Shown piece by piece: positions 1-11,193 of a stretch of 64,000 bases of DNA. The position numbers and the translations under genes were made by a program. This stretch comes from Portulaca oleracea (taxonomy: Eukaryota; Streptophyta; Magnoliopsida; Caryophyllales; Portulacaceae). The stretch is taken from positions 5,885,832 through 5,949,831 of the forward strand of contig CM055870.1 of assembly GCA_029582165.1 (NCBI GenBank). The letters are read 5' to 3'. Below the pieces are notes generated by a model. That model was not told where the DNA came from, did no database searches, and worked only from the letters and a program-made list of their open reading frames with translations. Every line of letters begins with the position of its first letter. Positions within the stretch are counted from its first letter, which is position 1.

Positions 1-12
1 ACTTATTTTTAG

Positions 13-3000
13 GGGAAAGGTTTTGAAGGATGACCATTTACTTTCCGAGTACCGTATCCTGCAGGGACATTGGTTTCTTACTTAAATCAGCAATTGACTG
101 TTGTTTTCTATCATGTGTCTTGTTAGCGGGCATGTTATGCTAATTATAGGAGGTTGGATGAATTGTTTGAGGATGGTTAGAATTGTGTAAATTCCTTCCT
201 CCTTTGCCAAATTTGGTGCTTGCAGAGCGTTTTCTTTCCAATTTTGTGGCTGTTATTTTTGCACAGTTTGTACTAATCAGTGTAACAATGACTACTTCCA
301 TCCTGCTGTTACCTTAACCATGTTAGATGTCGAGAATGGGGATACATTGCATTTAGTCGAAAGACAGCCAACCCAACCACAGTCCTCATCAGCTACTGGC
401 TCTGCTGAAGCTTCTGGGAATGGTAGTTCTCAAAGTATAAGTTATCGTCCAATTTTACCCATACTCTCAAGTTTTTGTGGGACCAGACTTGGTTTACATA
501 TTCACTAATGTTTAATGTTTAAATTGACAGGAAACGATGGTAATGTTGGGCCTCCACGCAATCGTATTGGCCAAATTTCCCATAGTGTAGTCCTTGGCAC
601 ATTTAATGTTGGTGATCAAGGTGAAGGAGTCCCTTCTGACCTTACAAGGGTATGCAACCTCTGAACTTGAATGCATAATGTGCCTATTTGATTGTTTGGA
701 TTTTCATTCTTCATGGGTTGTTGTGATGAAGAATTATGATTTATGACTCATTTTGTAGGTTATTGGGGCAGTTCTAAATTCGTTAGGTGTTGGGAATCAA
801 ACTACCTCTAACGCTGCCAGTGTTGCTCAGAATGCTGCTCCAGTGAGTTTCCGGTCTTACCTTCTCTCTTTGTGTTTTTATATTCTGCTGAACTTATTTT
901 TAAATTTTCTTGGATCTATCTTGTCATTAGACAGCTTGATTGTGTGTATTCATCAATTTTAGGTACTTTAATTTACGTGTTGCTATAATATATCAATGTT
1001 TGATTGTTTGAGTTGCGTAGTCCAAATGGTTTGATTTGTGTAATCAAGAAGGGATGGAAATTATGGAACTTTTGACACTTAGAAAGCCATTTTTGGTCTT
1101 CTTAATTTACAGACGTCAAAATTTTGGTCAATAGATGCTTCATGTGTAAAGATCGCTTGCAAATCACTGTCCATGTTCTTCATTGTCCAATAGCGAGAAG
1201 CCTGTTGGTTTTACTGTTTTAGTGCCGAGTTGTTTGGGCCTTTGCTGGTGATGCCTGGTTCTCTGTGACTGCAGTTATAGATGTGGGGAAATTTGTTTTT
1301 GAGGGAAGGGTGAAGCATAAAAATTCTGTGCCCTTCACCATCTTATGTTTTGGTTATTGTGGATGAGAGAAATGGCAGAGTTTTAAAAGGGTTTCACATC
1401 TCTACCGAGCAGTTTGAGGATAAGTGGATTAATATGTTATTATGGGATGGAGGGTTCTTGTTCACCCTTTTTGGACATTACTGATTTTGCCGATAACAAT
1501 TTCTTGGGTTTTATTAGCCTTTTCTAAGGTGATTGTTCAGCATCCTTCTTATCTTGTTATCTATATAGGTGAAATGGTCCTTCCCCCTTCTTTTGTTTCC
1601 AAAACATTAGGTGGTTGTGTGCCAAAACTAAGTGCATCCCTAAACTAGAGTAATATTTGTCAGAGAATTTCAGTCTAGGTTTCAGGGAAAGGACCTATGC
1701 GTAAAATGAGAGATGAGAGTGGAGTGAGGTGAGATCATGTTAAGTTCTGAGAACAGGTATAATAATGCATTACACCAATTCCTAGATAGTGGGGTTGTGC
1801 TGGCAAAAAGTTAGGTACGGGTTAAATCAGTGAATGTAGAAATTCGGATGAGAAACTACTGTCTGTTACCCTTTTTCCCCTGGGTCGGACAATCCACATG
1901 GACCTAAATTCAGGTCAAAAAAATCGGGTTTGGACTAGGGGTGGGCAACGGGCTAGCATGGTCGGCCCCTTAGCTTGAGTCGATTGTGTTCTGTTGTACT
2001 GGTTTTAAAGGGAAAGTGTATGCTTGTATTAATGGGAAAATGGCATACCAGTTAGAGAAGTAGTTCAAGAGATTTGTTGTGCAATAATGACAAGCTATCT
2101 TTGTTCACGGTGTTGCAATGACCACCAGATGCATGTTGTCTATGTGAAATTAGTGAAAAAGTAGTATTGTCAACTTAAGTGTGGTTTTCTTCTTGCTATG
2201 ACGACTAAAAAGAGCCAAAGAGCCAACATAGATACTGTTAATGTGTTAATGGGTGGGTTCTGGATATCAGGTGATTGTTGGTACTTCGGGTACAGAACTT
2301 GAAACAGACCAGAACAAAAATTTGCGTTTCTGCACAAACTGGGAGATAGAGGATGTGCATACTATGTTGTCAGCCATATTTAGTTCATATTTTGTGGCCT
2401 ACTTATATGATGATGATACATCTCTATTTTTTCTTGTTGCTGTTTCCTATAGTCAAATTCTTCTGGCCCTCAAGGAAGTGATACAGAACAAGGGCGTGGC
2501 AGTACTGGGGAGCCGGGGACAGCTGGAAATCAGTCACAGTTTGGGCAGCCATTCTTTAGTCAACCCTTTGTACCCTTCACTGGAGGAGCTGTTCCTCTCC
2601 CTTCACTGAACATGGTATTGTTTTTTCCGGTTATGTATTTGAACATTGGTATTGTTCCTTTATGCCTTTTGTCTTTACACAAAAGTTGATCTTTACTATA
2701 TTTTATTTTGTATTTTGTATGTTTTGCTCGTTACTTTCAGCCAATTCCAGATTCATTGAACACACTCTCAGAATTCATGACTCGTATGGAGGGTGTGCTG
2801 TCTCAAAATGGTGAGCTTTTTAATATTGTTGAATACATGCACACACACATGCACACACGTACACATCTGTCCTAAGTTTTAATTGTTCCCTATCAATTTA
2901 ATTTATGACATCTCACACTTACCTCAGGATATCAGTCCATTCCGCCTACTAACTCGGCAGATCAACCAGCAGTGGAATTGCCTTCCAATGGAAGAGGCTT

Positions 3001-6000
3001 ACCTACGCCTGAAGCTCTGAGCATTGTTCTAAGACATGCCCAGCGACTTTTGGGTGGGCATGCTGTTGCTGCACTATCTGTAAGCTCCATACATAGTCCA
3101 TTCCTGTTTTGGATATGATGCTTCCGCTGTCATCTCTTTGAGTTTGGGCGTGCGCTGAATGTGCTACTCTGATAATTGATATGTGTTAGTTAGTGGGGGT
3201 TGGACATAAATACAGATCAATGTGTCTGACTCAATGGTTTTACATTTGGGAATTGGGATATTAGACAGTTTAAAGATTCCGATGTCAATAGTAAGGTTTC
3301 CGCTTCTATTTGTGAATGATGCATTTTTAAAATTAATTGATTAAGAAATTGTCACATAATACATAAAACTTAAATGTGAGGACCATAAGGATCAGATTCA
3401 TCAGAAACACAAACACCAGTTATCAATGTGACTCTTGAATCGGGAACAAATGTTAGGTATACTATCTAATATGGGCTCTTCAAATCAGCAAACACCACAG
3501 TGCCAATTAAAGATAGAGTGATGCAAGAGGATCACTGCACACTATTATTGCCTTTTTTTTTGTTGTCTCGAATAATGTGTTTGACAAGCAATCCATACCT
3601 TTGTATGGTTGCGGATGCAAATTTTTTGTGCAAGGGTGCCCCACTTTAAAAAGTGTTGCAAAATTGGTCTGTTCCAAATGATTTTTCTGTTGTCATCTAA
3701 TGCAATTTGAAGCATATTTACAAACTTGTGAACAATTTTTGTCTCAGTGGTGTGCTGAAACTGGTGCCCATGGGCTATATGTGCTGCCCCTGTATCCGTA
3801 CTGGTCGTTTATCATGTTTCACACGTTTGACCCTTTAAGAATGATGTATTCGCGTGACATTAGTTCTGATTTCTGAGATAGACAACTTAGGGGTAGGGGT
3901 TTAGTGTTTAAATCCTGAGCTTGTTCACATCTATTTTTTTTTTTTCACTTGAGTTACTAAATTTGACTCTTGGGTAATTTGCCTAATTGTTGTCCAAGCA
4001 TTTAGTTCGCAGCAAAATCATTTAAGACTTATGATAATTATATCTATAATGCTTGAACTCCCCACTCCCCTTCTCTCTGAGGCCAGATTTAATTTTCGTT
4101 TATGTATCTTGTTTCAAAGCCTTTATCCGGTACAAATTATATGCACCTTAATCAGATAGGATTTCTATTAATTAGATAAGCAATAAGCGATGATAATAAC
4201 CCTTTCCATTGATCACCTCATATGTGCCATTTTTCGTTGTACCTAACTTTTCAACCTATTATCTGATATTGTTTATTTGTAATTGAATGTGCTGTAGCAT
4301 ATTGCAGGAAGGCTGGAGCAAGATGGTGCCGCAACTGATAATTCAGTCAGGAGCCAAATCCAAAATGAGTCAGTACAGGTTGGCCTTGCAATGCAGCATT
4401 TAGGTGCTCTCTTGCTCGAGCTAGGTCGGACCATATTGACATTGCGCATGGGTCGTTCTCCTGTACGTGCACAAGCCTTTGTCTGTTTTCATAACTATGC
4501 AAGGAAATACAATCTATGGTTGTAAATGTTTTTTCTAAAATTTTCTTGATTCTCTTTGCAGGGAGAAGCAGTGGTAAATGCTGGGCCAGCTGTCTATATC
4601 TCGCCATCAGGTCCAAATCCTATAATGGTTCAGGTTAGATGTTTCTCATTATAGGAATGGATATATCTCGCCATCAGGTCCAAATCCTAATGTTTCAGGT
4701 TAGATGTTTCTCATCATAGGCATGAAGATGGTGGAAAGAGACTAACACTAATTAGAGAACAGAACCCTGCTTGTTAGAGTTTTCAGATTTTGAGGCTTAT
4801 ATTGAAACTTTTCGTGCAAATGTCTTACTTTTGTTCCTCTGTTGTTAAAGCTTTCAACTGTGTCTCTTTCCTAACATGGGTAACTGCTTGTGTTGGCTTG
4901 CACTCCTGACTGTTTCATGCCCCCCCCACACACCAAAAAAAAAAAAAAAAAAAAACAGCGCACACACAAAAAGGAAGAAAAATAAAGGAATAGAGGGTAC
5001 CAGTTGTTGGTTTACTTGGTTGGGAGTTGGGACTCATTCAGTGGAAAGGGTTTATGAAACCAAGCCACATTATTGTCTTTACTGACTCTAGGAACTTAAA
5101 TTGTTTTTGAGAGGGAATTCGGACAGTGCATACCCTTGTGGGCATGTAGTGATAGCCCAGAGTCTCCTTTTCTGCAGGTGAGTGGCCCACAACTGCTTGA
5201 CCCATTAATTGCAGAAATACCATTTTCAAAGCCCTGATCTAAAGGATAAATTAACTAAATGGATTCCTAGTTCAAGTGACCGGCCAACCCTTTTTGATTG
5301 TTCTCACTTAGGCCTAAAGATTACCCTTTAAACCCATGGCCATCACTTGGGCTTGGAAGGTAGAGCACCTATTGTAGTAGAGTTTCCCTATCACCTTTTT
5401 GCTCCAATCTTCTGCTGTGAGATAGTGCTACCATAAATGCTATCATGCTGTGCATTGTTTAAAAATACTGGTTCAGCTACTTTCATGTTTATGGTAAAGA
5501 CCAGATGCCAATGTTGTATCTTTGCTGAATACAATCTGTCTCTGGAGATTTTATCCCCCTTGCTTCCCATACAGCTGTCTTGAGAAATTTTCTTTTTACC
5601 CCTTTTTTTGGGCAAAGCTTAATGTAACTGATTACACCACATAATTGTTCGGAACCCGGAAAGTATTATAATATTTCTCTTTCTGTGCACATATGTGCGT
5701 ACTTCGGTTACCCTTGACAGGTTTATCAACTCCAATGTTATTTATATTGCAGCCCTTCCCTCACCAAATGAGCCCACTCTTTAGTGCTGCATCAGTTTCT
5801 CCGCCGAACACTACAAATTTGGGTTCATCTGGGATAATTGGGAATCCTCCTAGACATGTAAACATTCATATACATGCTGGTAAGAAATGCCTTAGATATT
5901 TGTATTTTAATCTGGCTAGGTCCCAGGGGTTGCTTCATGCAGAGGGTAATGTGGGGTATTATAATATTATCAGGGACAGCGCTTGCTCCAATAGTCTCTG

Positions 6001-9000
6001 CAGTTGGTGGTCGGGCTGCTGCTGGAGATGCTTCACAGGGAGAGCGTAATGGTGCTGCTACCAGTGATTCTGGTGCGAATCGGGCGTTTCCAGTGCGAAA
6101 TGTTATTGCTGCTGCTGTTCCATCTCGAGCAACTATTGCAGTTTCTGCAGTTCCCAATACATCACAACCTGTGGGTGGTGTGTCCGCGTCTCAGTCATCT
6201 GATGCGGCGTCACTGACTTCAGCTATAGCTGAAGTAAATTCACGGATTAGGAATCTTCTTGAAAACATGCGACCAGAAAACCAGACTCCATCAGGTGGTT
6301 GTCTCATTTTTGCTGATTTCCTATTGTTGTTGTGAATCTCTCTAATATATTTTGGTTTTCAGGGCAGCAGGACAATCAATCTGTTCCAAGTTCTTCTGCA
6401 TCTGATGGAGGAAGTGGGGAGGGTACAGATGCATACCCAGTTTGTTCAACTGAGCCAAAGGCTGAAGAGGTACGCTTTCTATGGTTTCCTTTATTATATT
6501 ATATGAGGTTGCTCCTAGTTCATACGGCTTCCTCTATTCTATTATATAAGGTGTTTGGTCAAGGAGTCAATTTCTCCATTGATAAAGCACCATTCCTTGA
6601 TATGAAATCAGTTATCTACATGTTGACAACACAACCCAAAAATCAGATTCATCTGCCACTCCTTGTGTGTTGATCACCTTCACTATACATAAGTTTAGTT
6701 TTGTGTGTGAAGTTGTCTTTTGAAGCTTTGAGGTCTGAATTCCATATTCCCTGGACAAGTGCTTAAAGGGAGGTCCAACTCATAGGCTAACTATAATCTT
6801 TAATCTTGCAACAATTAGATCCGTTTGTATGTTGAATTAATATGTTATTGTGTTTCAGAATCAAACTGAAACGAAGGAACGCAGCCATGTGGTTGGGGAA
6901 GCTGCAGAGACCTCAGCAAACAATGCAAATGCGGCCCAAAAATCTCGTGAAGTAAGTGGCACATCTACGGGTGCCAAAGATGTTCCCCTTGGTTTAGGTG
7001 GCGGCTTGCAGCCCAAGGTGAGCAAATATTCCTTTTCTTTTTACTCATTAGGAATGACTGGTGATTGATGATCAGGATCTGGCGCAGATACAATAAACTT
7101 CCAATGGGAGACTGAATGATGTGTTATTGTTGAATTTCAACCCTTAAAGAGCAAACATGTTTGACAAACAATAGGAACTTCTTAGCAATTGTAGAAGACG
7201 CAAACTAAAGGCACAGATATTCAATTGCCCTGCTAAACAAACCGGCAAACAAATGGATATTTTTATCTCTATAAATGTGTGAAATCATGTAATGACCTTC
7301 TGAATAGTCTAATACCAAGGTGTTGCTTTTTGTGCCTGTTTTTGCACTGCTGTCCATTATTGTCGGGTGGATGTTATATTTTACTTCGATTTGAAATATA
7401 CGAACTGTGCTACTGAGCTTGGGAATGTTCCTCTTCTGTTCTTTTACTAGTGCCATAGTACAGAGTTTGGGGTGGTCACTCATGTAACTAGTTCTAGTAA
7501 ATTTCCACTATGTCGGCCCAAAGTAATGTCACTAAGCTACAAAGAAAGTACCAATGTTTGATTCTTGCCGATGGGAATGGTGTTTGACCAGTGAGGCCAC
7601 ACCTCTACTGACCTTTGCATTCTTATAGGTAAGTTGGGTGCTCTGAAGCTCTGCTCCAACCATCATCCTGTTGGACCTGATCCGATTCTCCACCCAGATG
7701 CCAATTATGTCCTATTCTCTGCCAGCTTGAATTGGAGCCTCCAATGCTCCCTGTGATCTGCCATATTTTTTTTTTTACATTACTGTGTGTTATTTCAGTG
7801 CTCTGTGCCTACTGTTGCAGGTTGCCCCCTTCGAAAGCTTACATGTTGTATTTGGCTTTGCTTATTTAGCATTTGTTGTACTTCATTCTCTTTGGGTGGA
7901 TTCCCCTTTCTCTTCCACTCATGTCCCGTCTCTACTTCAAATGTGTACTGACTGAGGGCATTAAATGATTTTGCTGGAATCAGAGACGAAGCCGACCATC
8001 CACCACGCAGCCGAAGAGCGGTGAAGGTGGAACATCTAGCAATCCCGGTCAGAGTCAACAAGGCGCTAGTAGTCAGCAGGTCCTCCAGACTCTTGCATCC
8101 CTGAGTGCTGGTGGAAGAGTGGGCCCAAATGACACTGCTCCCAGACAAAGTGGGCCAGGATTAGGACTGGGTGTGTCAGGTACACAGGGTTCGGATGGGC
8201 AGCCTGATGTTACGGGCATGATGTCACAAGTTCTTCAAAGTCCAGCCTTAAATGGTCTTCTATCTGGTGTTGCTCAGCAAACAGGGGTTGGTTCTCCTGA
8301 TGCCCTGAGGAACATGTTACAACAGTTCACACAGAGCCCTGCCATGAGAAGCACGCTCAACAGTCTTGTTCAACAAGTTGATACGGAGGAAATGAGAGAT
8401 ATGTTTGCAGGGTCAGGAAGTGGGCAAGAAGGTGGGCTTGACTTCTCTAGAATGATTCAGCAGATGATGCCTGTTGTTTCTCAGGTTCTTGGGGGTGGCT
8501 CAGTTCGAAATGAACGATCCCAAAATGCAGTTCCTCAACGTTTGCCACAGCTTGATGACAGAAGCTTGAGTGGGCGTGACATATCAATCAGTGAGAGTTC
8601 TCAGGTTAGTGTTTCAGAAACTATCATGCATTTTATGAATTTTATCAGTAGTCCCGTGTTTTGCAAGCATTATGCATGGGTAATGCTGTGTTTAATTAAA
8701 TTAAAAAACTTCTTGTGGTCTTAAGGAGGAGCAGTAACTTTTTGATATTTACAAAACATACTTCTAAATAGTTTTGAGTGGTCTACGATTCTTCTCTTTG
8801 GCTCACTTGGTGGGGTGTTATTCTTCTGTGTTTTAATTGGTAGTTGTGAATTACCTAACCTCCCCAGCCGATTGTGATTTTGCTGTTTACCTGGCCAACA
8901 AAATTCCCGTTCCAATGACTTGACAGTAGCCTGCCAGCAGAGTTTCAGGCCTCTTTCGGACAGTTTTTAAGACCTGAAACTATTATTTAAAGATTTCATC

Positions 9001-9310
9001 ACATGGTTGAATCAGGTTGACCTTCAAGAGGCGGTTCAGAGAATTGCACAAGGAAGTCCATCTCGGGATATATTTAGTGCTGTAGTTCAAAACGCTGTGC
9101 AACGCAGTGATACTGCTGGAGCAGAGCTTGTGGATGAGTTGTGCAGCAATGAGGCCCTTGCCGACGTAAGTATTGGATCTAGTTAGTCTTATTTTGATGC
9201 AGTAAAGAATGTCGCATTTTTGTGTGTCTAATTCCAACTCTTGGTAGGAATTTGTGGATATGCTGACCCGTGATTTGCACCATCGACTTGAGGGAGCCGA
9301 GAGCTCTTGA
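13..9310 (+). CDS. CIP73: Ubiquitin-like/BAG6-type protein (CIP73-like), 5' end outside window
   Basis: Partial gene. Exons I can join in frame: 13-53, 327-434, 531-649, 759-842, 2453-2614, 2741-2810, 2928-3079, 4298-4462, 4562-4633, 5753-5879, 5974-6294, 6363-6469, 6859-7017, 7984-8604, 9016-9165, 9248-9310 (about 839 residues). All junctions are GT-AG and keep phase. The first two exons give the end of a ubiquitin fold (GKVLKDDHLLSEY, then HVENGDTLHLVERQP). The middle is Gly/Ser/Pro/Gln-rich. Exon 7984-8604 has ubiquilin/STI1-like Met-Leu-Gln repeats (LRNMLQQFTQSPAMRSTLN). This domain order fits plant BAG6/Scythe-like proteins such as Lotus CIP73, thought to be chaperone or ubiquitin adaptors. 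Large introns (843-2452, 3080-4297, 4634-5752, 7018-7983) hold nothing I recognise apart from the duplication at 4594-4725. The very small exon set at the left edge means the start codon lies upstream. An extra exon in 843-2452 cannot be excluded. Confidence 0.85.
4594..4725 (+). repeat. Tandem duplication of an exon end and its splice donor
   Basis: About 65 bp is repeated head to tail. Copy 1 (from 4594) contains the end of exon 4562-4633 plus the donor CAGGTTAGATG; copy 2 (from 4660) repeats it with a few changes and small gaps. Copy 2 therefore carries a second intact donor about 65 bp downstream. Reading through copy 1 meets a stop codon (TAG at about 4653), so use of the second donor would truncate the protein. 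Confidence 0.85.
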
Positions 9311-10509
9311 ATTGAGTAGGGCTACAGAGACCGTGATGGGTTTGATGTTCAACTTCTGATAGCTTGAAATTTGGACTCAGGCCGCTGTTTTGAGATTTTC
9401 TTCTGTACGAAATTGGGTTCAAAGGATTGTACATGTACAATTGATGTTAGTTCAGCTTAGTCTGGTGTATGATACATTTCAACATTTTCTAGGGTTTTAT
9501 TTGTTCCATTAAAGGGGTTCCAGTGATGGTAAAATGGTCTGAGTTGATATCTTGATACTTCAGGCCCTGTGATTGGAAGTGTACAATTTTTTCAGGCTGG
9601 ACTGATTTTCAAGCTGGCAAGTTGCGGCTTTTATTGTACCTTACAATTGAGTTTCCATGTTGATGATATTTTGTTGGGTTACATAAACTCTGCATGAACT
9701 GAAATTTTATTTGTGAGGTACCTTACCTGCTGAAACTTGTTCGTTTGGGAAGTACAGGTTTGCGGTTTAAGTTACATTTACCTGTGGTTTGGAAACTGAG
9801 TAGTTGTGCCATGTCTAAGTTTTATTTACACTATTGTAGGGTGATCAGCATGACTTTCAACTTGCGTTTTACACTTCTGAAATTTGGATCTTGTATGTTT
9901 GGTACTTGCAAAAACAATACATGTTTATATGCATCCAAAATAAGAACAATCCAACAATCCAAGTATAGTAGATCATTCAACTTGTTTAATGAGAGGAATG
10001 AGAAAAGGGGCATTGTCTTGTTTGATGATTGAACAAGGTCCATAATTTTTAATGCGTTATTTTTTAATGCATTATGAAACAGTCTCATGATTAATCCTTT
10101 TCAATATCCCTTCAAATTTCAATGCGATTAATTGGGAGCTTTACGCCTGTCAGTGCTAATTTATGTCGATCAATGCAGTTTTCAACTGTTGGCATGAAGG
10201 CATAACTAAAAGGTGTTTGGTGTTAATTGAGTGCTAATGGTATAAAATCATCCTTAAAAGAAAATTAGATCGTAGTATATTGTGCTTTAGGTATTTGAAT
10301 TGTGACCAAATTTTAAAATTGTATTGCTAGTCAAATTTGAAATTATTGGAAGCTAAAGTATGACAGATATAACAGATTTGATTGCAACAGTTAAAATATA
10401 TCAACCATTGGATTGTAGTGCATCAAATAATCCACCAAATTGGTTTCACCAAACTTGATGATGAAGAAACATAAAGTATAGTGTGTTACCATCTAAATTT
10501 TCAAAAATA
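9311..10509. other. 3' untranslated region and intergenic DNA
   Basis: Sequence after the CIP73-like stop codon. The first few hundred bases are T-rich with GTTTTATTTG and CATTAAAG stretches, as expected of a plant 3' UTR. From about 10000 the DNA is AT-rich. I see no gene in it. Confidence 0.5.
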
Positions 10510-10511
10510 TA

Positions 10512-10764
10512 CTCCCTCTCTGTTCCATATTAATTGTTGTTTTTGAAAATTATGCAGTCAAATTTCAAAAATTTTGACAGTAAATTTCTCAATATATACA
10601 ATGACTTGTTATATAAAATTATTACCATTAGACTCATAACGAGAAATACTATCATAACGAGAAATACTTTACTAAAATTATTTCATATTGTAACTCATTG
10701 TAATTTGTGAATAATTAACTGTTAAAATTAAGTAAAAATGTCAATTAATTCGGGACGGAGGGAG
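10512..10764. mobile_element. Stowaway-type MITE, copy 1
   Basis: Terminal inverted repeats CTCCCTCTCTGTTCC (left) and GGGACGGAGGGAG (right) are flanked by TA on both sides (10510-10511 and 10765-10766), the Tc1/mariner target. The element is 253 bp with no coding capacity. Its interior matches the inverse of the copy at 26571-26827 (shared words such as AAATTTCTCAATATATACAATGA), so both belong to one family. Confidence 0.88.
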
Positions 10765-10821
10765 TATTATATTAAAAATTATCAATTAAAAAGCAACACT
10801 ATGATATTCAATGAATTGACA

Positions 10822-10943
10822 ATTAACATGTAACACAGAGCATTCTTTTTTCTAAAATAGGTAATAGAGATGCCGTTCCCAGGATTCGAACCCTGGAAAC
10901 ATGGGGTAGTAGGTGGATCTATTAGCATGTAACACAGAGTATT
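10822..10943 (-). mobile_element. tRNA-like 76-bp insert between 23-bp direct repeats
   Basis: Two near-identical 23-bp direct repeats (10822-10844 and 10921-10943, containing CATGTAACACAGAG) enclose 76 bp. On the minus strand the insert has CCAGGGTTCGAATCCTGG, a good tRNA T-arm and RNA polymerase III B box, and ends in an A-rich stretch (TTTTAGAAAAAAG) next to the repeat. This looks like a very short SINE-like or truncated tRNA retro-insertion with its target duplication. I do not see a complete cloverleaf (no convincing D arm or acceptor pairing), so I do not call a tRNA gene. Confidence 0.5.
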
Positions 10944-11141
10944 ATGAACGACTGAAATGGCTACTTTTTTGAGTTTTGACGGTAAATTTGTGGTGGAACA
11001 GTATATATAGGTTTTATTTGCACTGAATTGAGGGAATTTGGTGTCTGATAACTCGCTGCAGGTTACCAGTTTTGGGTTTTGAGTGTACATCCCTCCGTGC
11101 TCTGCAGTGTCTCTGATTCCGTCTCTTCTTCCCGCCATTGC

Positions 11142-11145
<4 letters not shown>

Positions 11146-11190
<45 letters not shown>
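11146..11190 (+). repeat. (GA)n microsatellite touching the CTU1 start codon
   Basis: An uninterrupted run of about 22 GA units ends directly at the ATG of CTU1. It forms the last part of the 5' UTR, so the start codon sits in a GAGAGAATGGA context. GA tracts near plant transcription starts can bind GAGA-binding BBR/BPC proteins; that role here is inference. Confidence 0.9.

Positions 11191-11193
<3 letters not shown>

Noticed and set aside
10860..10920. A functional tRNA gene on the minus strand
   Set aside because: Only the T arm is convincing. There is no matching acceptor stem or D arm, and the flanking direct repeats point to an inserted fragment.
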